Positions 27,575 to 37,200 of a stretch of DNA of 64,000 bases are shown here, in pieces. Source of the stretch: JACMLD01 sp044227095 (GTDB taxonomy: Bacteria > Bacteroidota > Bacteroidia > Chitinophagales > Chitinophagaceae); NCBI GenBank assembly GCA_044227095.1, contig JBGAFV010000001.1, positions 2,728,001 to 2,792,000 on the forward strand, given 5' to 3'. The stretch's first letter is position 1. Each line of letters opens with the position of its first letter. The translations under genes and the position numbers were made by a program. Below the pieces are notes generated by a model that saw only the letters and a program-made list of their open reading frames with translations, ran no database searches and was not told the DNA's origin.

Positions 27575-28261
27575 AAAAAGGTTTTTAGGTTTTAAATGTG
27601 AATGTAGCGGTTATCTTACAAATTTCAGTACGCTTCGCAAATACCTTTGTGTAATAGGAGTATGCAGTTATAATGATGTTCTTAAATACTCTTATTTAGA
27701 TTGTTGAAAAGTTCAATTGCCGGAGCGGCATAAAAAGTGTGGTAAGTAGGTTACATTCGGTAGTCAGTTAAAATTTGACAGTGTAAAGATATAAGTGTAC
27801 ACCTTACACCCGCTATCAATTCTTGAAGAATGGAAAGGAATCTAATATAGCTGGTAAAGTTTTATATCTCTGTGGCAACGTACTTTTACGGTTTAAAAAT
27901 AATTTTGTTCCTGTTACAGTTAAAACACTGCCTTAGTAAAGCCGTAAATCGCCAGTGCAACAACTTATTGTTTTATAATCGGTTATTTTGAAATGGGAGG
28001 ATATTGTTAACAGGCTTTCAACTTAAGGCGTTCAGCATAATTGAGCCAGCATAAAGTCCTTTAAAAAAAACCGTGCTAATTAGCTTTTACTTTTCAAAAA
28101 AAGGTTATATTTTGTTGCTTATACATCACTTTTCCATTCTCCTCTGGATAACAACTCCCCTTTTTAACACTTAGTTCCAACACTGGAAAACCGTACCAAT
28201 TACGCATCCATACCGTGTTTAACCGCCTCATGCTTGTTTCGTAACCGCAAAATTGAAACCC
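27575..28261. other. Long non-coding gap with an orphan promoter box
   Basis: 687 bp between the SPFH gene and the second mtfA-like gene. No plausible gene on either strand. A perfect TACCTTTG lies at 27642-27649 on the + strand with no gene behind it for 600 bp and no clear -33. A short hairpin (GTGTAA...TTACAC) is at 27781-27808. TATATTTTG near 28107 is a weak candidate promoter for the downstream gene. Otherwise nothing recognisable. Confidence 0.4.
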
Positions 28262-29068
28262 ATGGAAGTCGTGTTTATTTGTGTAACGGTATTTTTAATC
28301 GTTGGTCTCTATAGTATTTTCCAGGAGCCAGTTGCAGTATTTATGCAAAGGCTGCATTATAAAAAATTTCTTGCTGCAGAAGATTATTACCGCAATATCG
28401 TATCGGCACATCTCGCTTATTTTCGCCGCCTCTCAGATAAAGAACAACACCGTTTGTTATTCCGCACTTTTTTAATTCACCGGGCTAAAAAATTTCATTA
28501 CGTAGGCATTGAGAAGAAAGAAGAAATGCCTGTGCTTATCAGCGCCGTTTCTGCACAGCTTACACTTGGCCTCGATAAATTTTCATTGAACTATTTTCGA
28601 GATATTTTTGTACTTCAGCATGACTATCATTATGGTTATTATTCGCTCCCTTTTATGGGCCATGTAGATAGCACCGGTATTTATTTAAGCTGGGATAATT
28701 TTTTAAAAGGCATACACCGTGCAGATGAAAACAGCAATGTTGGTTTGCACGAAATGGCGCATGCGCTGGCTTACGTAAACTTTGTTGTAAAATCTGAAGA
28801 AGACAAACACTTTAAAAACGAGTTTAAAAATTTCTCGAAAGTAGCAAGGCCCATTTTCCAGGAAATGCAACGTGGAAAGAAAAATTTTTTGGGAGATTAT
28901 GCATCAACCAATTACCACGAGTTTTGGGCAGTAAGCGTAGAAATGTTTTTTGAAAACCCTTTCCGCTTTAAGTATGAACTTCCGGATTTATATACTGCAA
29001 TGACAGTGCTTTTAAAGCAAGATCCGTATGAATTAATTATCAATGGAAAAATATCACGCACTGCATAA
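28262..29068 (+). CDS. MtfA-like zinc-dependent peptidase, membrane-anchored (paralogue 2)
   Basis: 268 residues from the ATG at 28262 (a TTG three codons earlier is also open). A single N-terminal membrane span (VVFICVTVFLIVGLYSIF) leads into the same M90-like domain as the gene at 24633: FGLDK-type helix (TLGLDKFSLNYFRDIFVLQHDYHYG), GHVDSTGIYLSWDNFLKG, zinc motif HEMAHALAYVNF, and GDYASTNYHEFWAVSVEMFFE with the third ligand. It is clearly a paralogue rather than a copy; the catalytic core is similar and the ends have diverged. Being on the same strand on both sides of the oppositely oriented SPFH gene suggests duplication around it. Confidence 0.85.
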   Translation: MEVVFICVTVFLIVGLYSIFQEPVAVFMQRLHYKKFLAAEDYYRNIVSAHLAYFRRLSDKEQHRLLFRTFLIHRAKKFHYVGIEKKEEMPVLISAVSAQLTLGLDKFSLNYFRDIFVLQHDYHYGYYSLPFMGHVDSTGIYLSWDNFLKGIHRADENSNVGLHEMAHALAYVNFVVKSEEDKHFKNEFKNFSKVARPIFQEMQRGKKNFLGDYASTNYHEFWAVSVEMFFENPFRFKYELPDLYTAMTVLLKQDPYELIINGKISRTA

Positions 29069-29084
29069 TTGTTTCCAATAAATT

Positions 29085-29504
29085 TTATCTGGTTATTTCT
29101 TTAGCATTTTCTTCGGTTGTGTCATTTTCATTCTGGTGCTTTTTATACAATACCAGGTAATAATAAGCGAGTACACCAAGCCCGAGTGCAAAAGGTATAA
29201 TAGCCGCCTGGCGAAGTCCATAGCCATGCCATATGTCTTCATCAAGTTTAAAGAATTCTCCAATCATCCATGTGCAGTTGGCAGTAATCCAAAAATCTAC
29301 TGCAAGGTTGTGAAACAATTCACTCTTCATATGGCGTGTTTGCCATGTAATAACAAGCGCAACAGTTAGCGTAGGCACAATCATTATTAAACCCGGTATG
29401 CGCAAATTGGTGGCCCAGCAAATATCTTTCAGCAACCACAAAAGAATATGCATGTTTTCTGTTCTTCTAAAATTGGCTGGTATAGAATAAACTTTATTGT
29501 TCAT
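29085..29504 (-). CDS. Small polytopic membrane protein of unknown function
   Basis: 139 residues with about four hydrophobic helices (MHILLWLLKDICWATNL, IPGLIMIVPTLTVALVITW, FHNLAVDFWITANCTWMIGEF, AAIIPFALGLGVLAYYYLVLY) and a hydrophilic Asn/Glu-rich C-terminal tail. Trp-rich helices and charged loops (RHMKSELFH, KLDEDIWHGYG). No family recognised. Converges on the second mtfA-like gene (16 bp apart). ATG at 29504. Confidence 0.72.
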   Translation of the reverse strand: MNNKVYSIPANFRRTENMHILLWLLKDICWATNLRIPGLIMIVPTLTVALVITWQTRHMKSELFHNLAVDFWITANCTWMIGEFFKLDEDIWHGYGLRQAAIIPFALGLGVLAYYYLVLYKKHQNENDTTEENAKEITR

Positions 29505-29587
29505 AATAGGTTTAAATATTTTATTGTTGTTTTTTGGCTGAACAAAAATAGGTGATTAATAAAAACAATTTTTTAGTACCAGCATTT

Positions 29588-29650
29588 GAATAAAGATTGA
29601 ACATCGTTGCGTCGCACACTTGTACGGTATATCATGCGCAGCATTTTTTA
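29588..29650 (-). repeat. Dispersed GTACAAGTGTGCGACGCAA repeat, copy 1
   Basis: Minus-strand copy; exact core at 29607-29625, flanked by AAAAATGCTGCGC upstream and CGATGTTCAAT downstream as at 38850-38910. Four exact or near copies and one diverged copy occur in the window. Confidence 0.85.
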
Positions 29651-29654
29651 AAAA

Positions 29655-30030
29655 GGTTCACGCAAGGAGCGCAAAGAAGCAGCGCAAAGAAAAAGCTACA
29701 AGCCGTTAGCTATTAGCTACAAGCTTAACAGTTTCGAAGAAACACCCCGTGTTATCGCCTTAAAGGTTGTTTGAATAAAAGTTTGTAAAATAAACCCTGC
29801 ATTTTCAGTATAATGAAAATATCCCCGTGCTTCTCTGGGTTCCCCGTGCCTCCGTGGTAAAGAAAAGCTTCAAGCTTCAAGCTTCAAGCTTAACAGTTTC
29901 GAAGAAACTCTCCGTGTATTGCCTCAAAAGAGATCCATCATAAAACGCATTGACTAAGACTTCAGCACCTCTGTAGTTGATCATAAAACTACCTCTGTGC
30001 TTCTTTGTGTCACCATGTCTCTGTGGTTAA
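29655..30030. repeat. Mixed word-repeat block with a 43-bp direct repeat
   Basis: Contains GCGCAAAG words (29660-29692), AGCTA words (29696-29722), three AAGCTTC units (29868-29892), and CCGTGC/CTCTGTG words at 29822-29862 and 29989-30030. CAAGCTTAACAGTTTCGAAG, continuing AAAC and a CCGTGT block, occurs twice (29720-29762 and 29885-29927). No gene is present in this gap. Confidence 0.75.
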
Positions 30031-30032
30031 AA

Positions 30033-31091
30033 TTAAAATCTGTTCAGTAATCTTTTAAACCTTTGCACATTAGCATCCGCCATTATTGGTTCATTATGCA
30101 ACAAATGGTTAACCAGTTGTTGTGCAAAAAATGGTGCAAGCGAACAACCTTTTGTTCCCATTCCATTTAAAATGCCAATATTGCTATTATTAGGATGAAG
30201 ACCAACAAAGGGTTTACGTTCCAATGTAGCTGGTCTTACAGAAGCCCAATGATCAAGAATAGTAAAAGGCATTTTAACCGTTTGTTTTAACCAGTTTTCT
30301 GCAAACTGGTAAAAGCCTTTTGTTGGCTTATCATCTTCAAACTCCCATAAATAAGTTGAGCCAAGCCAAAAAATATTTTTGTCCCAGGGCACAAGGCTGT
30401 ATCCTTTCTTAATAATATTAGTAGCAGGAAATCCGGGAATTTCTACCAATATAACCTCGCCTTTGTTTAATCCATATGGAAGATTGGGAAAGAAAGAATT
30501 GTTGAAACCTGCAACACCATCGCAAAAAAATATTTTGTTTGCAGTAATACCTTTGTATTCTACAACATTGTTTTTAAGGATTAACTGGCTTTCATCAAAG
30601 TGTTCTTCCAGCAATTGATTTTTATCAATTAGCTCTTTCCTTTGCGCAGCAAGGAGTAGTTGTATATTTATTAAGTAAGCTGGTTGTATAATTCCATAGC
30701 CAAAATCATATTGCAGGTAATCCAGCCAGTTGTTTTCATCCGTTGGTAAAGAAAGAAAGGCTTTGTCTTTTTCATATCGCTCAATAAAAGCATGGCGCAT
30801 TTGCGGAGTTGGAAAAAAATCTATAACTGGTTTTTCGCTGATACAGTTAATGCCAAGTTCATTTCCAAGAGAAGTATAAGCATTCCATGCAAAGGGCATC
30901 AATTCATCAATCATCCATGTTTTTACAATTCTTCTGCCAGTAACAGGATTAATAATGCCAGACGCTGCTTTAGAAGCAGTAAATGGTTTGCTTTCGTCTA
31001 TAACGACAAAAGATTTGTTAGTTTTTTGTAATTCCCAGCTCAAGAAAGTTCCACAAATGCCTTGTCCCACGACTATATATTCTACTTGCAT
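30033..31091 (-). CDS. FAD-dependent oxidoreductase, D-amino-acid/glycine oxidase (DAO) family
   Basis: 352-residue flavoprotein. The N-terminal Rossmann motif is VVGQGICGTFLSWELQ with the Glu/Asp at VVIDES. A second block (ASGIINPVTGRRIVKTW) is typical of DAO-family oxidases such as MnmC-C-like and ThiO-like proteins. C-terminal FAD contact is GILNGMGTKGCSLAP. The chemistry is inferred to be oxidation of an amine or amino acid. The substrate is not readable and there is no thi or mnm gene nearby. A -7 box ends 5 bp before the ATG, hinting at a leaderless mRNA. Confidence 0.82.
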   Translation of the reverse strand: MQVEYIVVGQGICGTFLSWELQKTNKSFVVIDESKPFTASKAASGIINPVTGRRIVKTWMIDELMPFAWNAYTSLGNELGINCISEKPVIDFFPTPQMRHAFIERYEKDKAFLSLPTDENNWLDYLQYDFGYGIIQPAYLINIQLLLAAQRKELIDKNQLLEEHFDESQLILKNNVVEYKGITANKIFFCDGVAGFNNSFFPNLPYGLNKGEVILVEIPGFPATNIIKKGYSLVPWDKNIFWLGSTYLWEFEDDKPTKGFYQFAENWLKQTVKMPFTILDHWASVRPATLERKPFVGLHPNNSNIGILNGMGTKGCSLAPFFAQQLVNHLLHNEPIMADANVQRFKRLLNRF

Positions 31092-31095
31092 ACCG

Positions 31096-31103
31096 CAAAA
31101 ATA
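31096..31103 (-). promoter_or_regulatory. -7 box (TAttTTTG) abutting the FAD oxidase start
   Basis: Minus strand reads TATTTTTG, then four bases, then ATG. If it is a true -7 box, transcription begins at or within a base or two of the start codon. The same T-rich segment also serves as the tail of the preceding terminator, so the match may be incidental. Confidence 0.35.
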
Positions 31104-31128
31104 AGTGCCACGGCTTAAACCGCGGCAC
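31103..31128 (-). terminator. Terminator of the alpha-2-macroglobulin gene
   Basis: GTGCCGCGG / CCGTGGCAC stem (one mismatch) with loop TTTAAG, then TTATTTTTG on the minus strand, 145 bp after the stop at 31273. Confidence 0.65.
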
Positions 31129-31179
31129 CTATTGTAAAATCAATGATTATGCTCTTTCTTTTTTTTAATAAACCCTTTT

Positions 31180-31215
31180 AATCATAAAAATCATGACAAT
31201 CCGCATTCTATTATC
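31180..31215. repeat. 'ATCATAAAAATCAT' repeat, copy 1
   Basis: AATCATAAAAATCATGACAA followed by TCCGCATTCTATT. A near copy is at 38800-38833 (ATTATAAAAATCATAACAAC, CTGCGTTCTATT). Confidence 0.65.
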
Positions 31216-31272
31216 GTCTCAAAAGCATTTCCACATTTCTCAAACTTTCACATTTCCAAATTATTCACCACA

Positions 31273-34200
31273 CTACTGTTCTACATTCACTCTCACCCCC
31301 TCACTATGACTGCTAAACTCCGGCGCATACATGCATTGTATACTGGTAACACCATTGCTAAAATTTCCTGCATGCGTTACAAAAAGCGGGTACTCAAAAA
31401 CGTAAGTGCCTTTTGGCAACCAGCCAAAAAAGAAATTGGTGCTGGCGTCTTTTGTACTTTCGTAATAACCAAGTCCGTCCTGCCATTTATAACCGCTTAA
31501 TACATTTACCGGCTCCATACAACTTGCACGCATGTCTTTAATGTGTACGTATTCCATATCTCGATCTACACGCAACTCAATTCTTACTTTAATTTTATCA
31601 CCCACTTTTAAATAAGCATTTTCAAGAATAGGCTCAAGCACCGGGCCTTTGTCTGTATTCTTCTCAACAAACAATTGCTTATTGAGTTTTAATGGAGTAG
31701 AAGCAGGAGTTATTTTATCAAGGTGTTCAAAATATTGCCAGTAAACAGCACCCCATGCTGGTTGACTATTTGTTTTGTCTGCAGCATTTGCAATTTTTAC
31801 TGATATTTCTCCCATGGCAGGTTTTACAAAGGGGCCAGCAATAGTTTGTTTAAAATAGCCCGTACCTGTTTCTGCCCCCTTCCGGCCTCCCCCAACAGGG
31901 GAGGAGATAGTTTTATCGCCCAATTTTATTTCTACAGTTGGTGTACTGTTTAACCAGTCGCTACCCTGTATTAGTAATGCATAGCATGCATCTGCGGTGG
32001 CTTTGGTAGTTTTCCAGCTTTGAGTTTGTTTTTGTTTTAGCAACCATGTTTTTAGGTCATCAACTTTTTTTGTGTCTTTGCTGATTTCACTAAAAGCTTC
32101 AATTAATAAACTTTGCGTTTCTACAGGTGCCTGGTGCCAGTAATAACCACCAGTGTTTTCTTTCCAGTACATACCTGTTTCTTCATTTACAATTGCGTTT
32201 TGTTTAAGCGATTTTAAAATATCGCCTGCTGTTTTTATATCGCCACTGCGGAAAAGTGATAAAGCAATCATGCCTTGCATATATCTATTTTGTTGCAACC
32301 AGAATTGCTGACTTTGTTTCCTGTAATAATTGATAGCAGTAAAAGCTGACGCACCTGGAATAATATAGCTAAAGAAACTGCGCATGTATAAATACTGTAT
32401 CTGAATATAACTAAGATTATTTTTGGTAAGATCTGCTTTGTGTTTTACCAGGTAATCATAATCTTCCTTAATGCGCTGATCAAGATATTTAATGGCATTA
32501 GTGCTGATGGTTGACCAACTTTTTTGTTGTTCAGCATTTAATGCTCCCAATTTTGCCAAATGACCAAGGCCAGTTATAATATATTGCGTCATATACCTGT
32601 CATCTGGGCCTCCTTTAAACCAAACAAAGCCGCCGTTTTCACTCTGCAACTGTTTTAATTTTTCAAATGAAGAAGACAATGCTGCACTCATCTTCATCAT
32701 ATCAAACAGTAAAGCAATGTTTTTCTTTTGCTGTGCTTCATTCTTAGCTTCCATTACCCATGGCGTTTCTTCCAGCAATACTGCTTTTAGTTCAGGATTC
32801 TTTTGCAGGTTGGAAAGAAGCGCAGCAGTATCTGCCTCACCTCCGGCCCCTCTCCCTGAAGCGTAGAGGGGAGACGCCCAGCGTTCAAATATTTCTTTTA
32901 AACGAGGCGTTGCGTTTGCAATTTTTGTGGCAACTGCATTAGCGTAGTAGCGGTTAAAAGTTTGCTCTGCACATTCATATGGGTATTCCATAAGATAGGG
33001 CAGGGCCTGTACTGCATACCATGAAGGATTGGTTGTAAACTCAACAGTAAGTGCATGCTGTTGTAATGTTTCGCTGTTGCCGCTTTGTAATAATTTTTCA
33101 AACTTGAAATTTTTGGCAGTATTTCCACGCATTGGCAAAGGCATGCTTTCTGTAACCAGCATGCTATTAGTAAGAACAGGTAAAGATGCTTCTTCTCCAT
33201 CAGAATTGTCTCCCGCTTTTGCAACAAAGCGATAGCTAACTGCGCTATTGTATTGGTATGGTACATCAATGGTGAACTTTACTACGGTGCTTTGTCCTGC
33301 GGCCGCTGTAAAATATTGTGTGGGATACATATTGCGGAACCAGCCATCAACTGCCACGTTAGTAGCTGTATTGCTTAAATCCAGCTGCACTGTACCTGTA
33401 AGTTCTTTATCTGTGAGGTTTACAATTTTAGCACTCAGTTCCATTTTATCGCCTTCTCTTAAAAATCTTGGCGTATTGGGCTGAACCATCAATGGCTTTT
33501 GGGTAACTACACTGTTTGATGAATAACCAAACGCAAGATCTTTCGTATGCGCCAATGCCTGGAACTTCCATTTGGTCAATGCTTCAGGAATGGTAAAACC
33601 AAATTCTATATTACCTGCTGTATCAGTTTTTAGATCAGGAAAAAAGAAAGCGGTTTCAGAAAAATTCTTGCGGATTTGAACAGGAATATCACTAGATATA
33701 TTTTTTTTCATTTTCTCTGCATGAACAAACATTTCAGTTTGAATAGAATTTTCAGATATAGTAATGTCTTTTAAAGTTGCACCTGTAGGGTCTTTTGCCC
33801 AATCTGGAACCTGCTTAATCAAAGGATCACCTTTAGCCATAGCTCTTATTGGCGGTGCTACTATGCCTTCATCTTTGGTCCCGTCCTTATTTACAACAGC
33901 CATATTATAATAAACTTTTGATCTTTTATCATAATATAAGTGGTTGATATTTTCATTAATTAATTCGTCATAACTTTTATCAAATGATTTTGAATCTTCA
34001 TTCCAATATTTTTCCTGCGATTGTATTTGGTTAAAGCAATTGTTATCCTTCCAATTGTTGATTTTATTATAGCTATCAAAAATATTTGGCGTATTCCAGC
34101 TATGCCGTTTAAATTGATCTAGTGATGCATCGTACATGCTTGCCAGCATTTCAGCAGCAAGTTTCTCTCCTTTATAACCACTTATTTTTAATTTCCATTT

Positions 34201-37200
34201 TTCCTGGCTGCCAGGCAATGTTTTATCACGGAATGTTTCGTAAGATATTTGCAGTTCTTTGTTTGTCCATGGTACGTTCACCTCGTTACTCATGCTATAA
34301 AACCGATTGTTCTTTACAAAAAAATGATACACGCCAAATCCGCCGCGGTCTGCTTCTGTTATTGGGAAACTAAAGCTTTGCTTACCGTTTAAGTTAATAA
34401 AACTGTATTGGGTTAAAGGTTTGTCAACAGATTTTGGTGTAGAAGAATATCCTTTTTCTTTTTCAATAGCCTGGATGAGGAATACGTCATTGACAGAAGA
34501 ACCAATTGTTATAGTAGAAAAGCCGCCCGGTTCTACAGTATTATTTTTTTGCGATGACCATGTGTAGCTAGTTGAGGGAAGTGCGTTACTTTTTTCATTG
34601 AACAACTGAACATATTTTATATCCTTTACTTCAGACCCATACTTATCTTTTGTAACAGCTTCTATAGCATACCACCCTTCTGTAAGTTTAAGATTAGTAA
34701 TTTGGAATTTGCTGTTGCTGCTATCTGTTTTTGTGAAAGCAGCTTTTTCTTTTTCCCAGCTATGGTAATCACTTTCGTTTGTGTATTCATCGTTTGGAAA
34801 ATTTTTGATGAATTCTTCTTTACTCATTACAAATTGATCTGGTTGTTGCCAATAGCGCTTGCGTATTAACCTGTCAGGTGCAATTAGTTTGCTGATGCTG
34901 ATGATAACCAATGCCGGTTCGGGTGTACCTGCAATATTTTTTGTGCTGATAGATATATTTTTCAGGCTATCTGTGGCAATTGTTTCGCCATCTGCAAGGC
35001 TGATGTTTACCTGTAATGCTTTGTAGCCAACTGGCACTGTTGTTTCGCCGCTTCTTGTTTCACCATTTATATCTGTTACATCTGCAGTTACTGTATAATC
35101 AAATATTGGCTCAAGTTCTTTGTTTATGGTTACATCTGGTATGGCTTTAAAGGTAATTTTAAATTTGCCTTCAGCATCTGTTGTAACTACGCCGTTACTA
35201 ATTTCCATATTGCTCGCCTGCGGATAACCCCATTTCCAATATAGCCAGGGATAAATAAACCTTGCTACACGCTGAACACGATATTTCACACTGGCGCCAT
35301 CAATATTATTACCCGCATATGCTTTTGCAAAACCGGTAATACTTATGCTATCATTTACTTTATAACTGCCTTTAACGCTTTCATATTCTACAGAAAATTT
35401 GGGACGTTTATATTCTTCTACAGAAAATGAATTATTGCCTTCTAAAGTTATATCCTCATCCATCAAGCTGAATAGGCCATTCAAAATGCCTTGTGGCAAA
35501 ACAAATTTTCCGGAATAAGAACCATATTCATTTGTTTTTAATTCCAATGAATCCAGTTCTTCGCCATTTGCATTGCGAAGAAAAATTTTCGATTTCTTGC
35601 CAGCTATGACTTTAACCTTTTTCGTTGTAAAGTCTTTGGTAATCGCAATTCCCTTAAAATAAACAATTTGTCCTGGCCGGTAAATACTTCTATCTGTGAA
35701 TATGTAAATGAGGGCCTTATTTTTTTCATAGTCCATCGCATTCGTGGGTTCTTTATCTTCGTTTTGCTCGCGGTAATAGACGTATTGCTGATCATCCATG
35801 AAGAGCTTGTCATTTTCATTGGTTATTTCCAATTGCAAACTTCCCTGTTTGTTGGGAATGTTTTTTGTTAAACGCAGATAGCCATTTTTATCAACTGTTT
35901 GCTTTTCCCCTTTAACTTTTTTATTGGTGCGAGAGTTGTAATCATATGCAATCCACCATGTTTGTACAGTTGCGCCGCTTAAAGGTTTCCCTGTTTCACG
36001 GTTCAGTACAAAATATTCATTCTCGTTATTTATATAGCTGATGCCAGAAACATAAAAGTATTGAACAGCAAGTGGGTTTTTATCAAAAGAAAAATCAGCA
36101 TTGGTACTGGCCAGTAAGATGTATTGACCAACGGGTAACGCATCTACTTTTATTTCTGTACTATGTTTCTGGTAGTCGTTTGTTTCGGGTAAAGTTTGAT
36201 CCCAGGATTTTAATGGGCGCAATGCTACAAGATCATTCCAGTATTTGTCATCGTACCGGTTGGCAAATTTGGCTTTTAGTTCATCGGAAAGTAAAGCCAG
36301 CCTGAAGTATAGTTTGGAGAAATTTCTATAGCTAACCAATGTTCTGAAAGCCTGTTGCGGAAGATTTACTTTTTCAGTAGTAAGGTTTAGCTCCTTTCTT
36401 TCTATTTGCTGAAGAAGGTTGATGCAATTTGTCTTTCCCTCAGATTCTTCTTTTTGAGTTATTACCTGTTTGCAAATATTTGCTGCAATAATGTATTCTC
36501 CTTTTGGACTAAATGGATCTTTATCGCTGTATTTTAAAGGTTCGTAATTAGATGCTTTATTAGCATGAAGTTGTGCTACCAGGTAATATGCCTGCGCAAC
36601 AGCAGGACGATTCGGATATTTAGTGGTGATATTGACAAGTGCTTTTTCATACAACAAGTCTTTATCCTCCATTACACCATTTTGTTGTACAAATTGTAAC
36701 CGATCTATGTCTGCATCAATTAACGCATCGGGCTTTTCATCTTTTAGGTGAAAGGCCAACAACTTTTGGTATATATGCAGCGCTTTTAAGTATAGTGATG
36801 CAGAATCTTTGCTTGTAATGCTGTGTTTAATAAAATCGCTAGCCGGTGAAAAATAATTGCCATCTTTTATTTCAAAAACATAAGCTGGTTGTGTTAAATA
36901 CCTTTCACCACTTTTAAAATAATCAAGAGCACGGTTGGCAAGAAGATCGTACAAAGTTGGACGAAGGTTACGGGCATTGCCTTTTATAATAATAGGATCG
37001 AAACCGTCCAGCTTAGTTTCCTGCAATAATTTTTCGTCTTTAAGCGATGCCAGGAAAAGATCTGAAATCTTTTTATTTAAGTCGTCTATACCCCATGTTG
37101 CAATGTCTTCTTTTTTAAAGTTGACGGTTTTTGATCGGTCACGTAATTGAAAGGAATTGTTTTGTTTATAGGTACGGTATTTTTCTGCGAGTATAGATTG

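Noticed and set aside
24633..29068. The two MtfA-like genes as a recent duplication or mobile unit.
   Set aside because: The proteins have diverged at both ends, and no flanking direct repeats or transposase are seen.
29720..29927. Two 43-bp direct repeats that might be a CRISPR remnant.
   Set aside because: Only two units, a 120-bp interval made of other repeat words, no cas genes and no regular spacer size.
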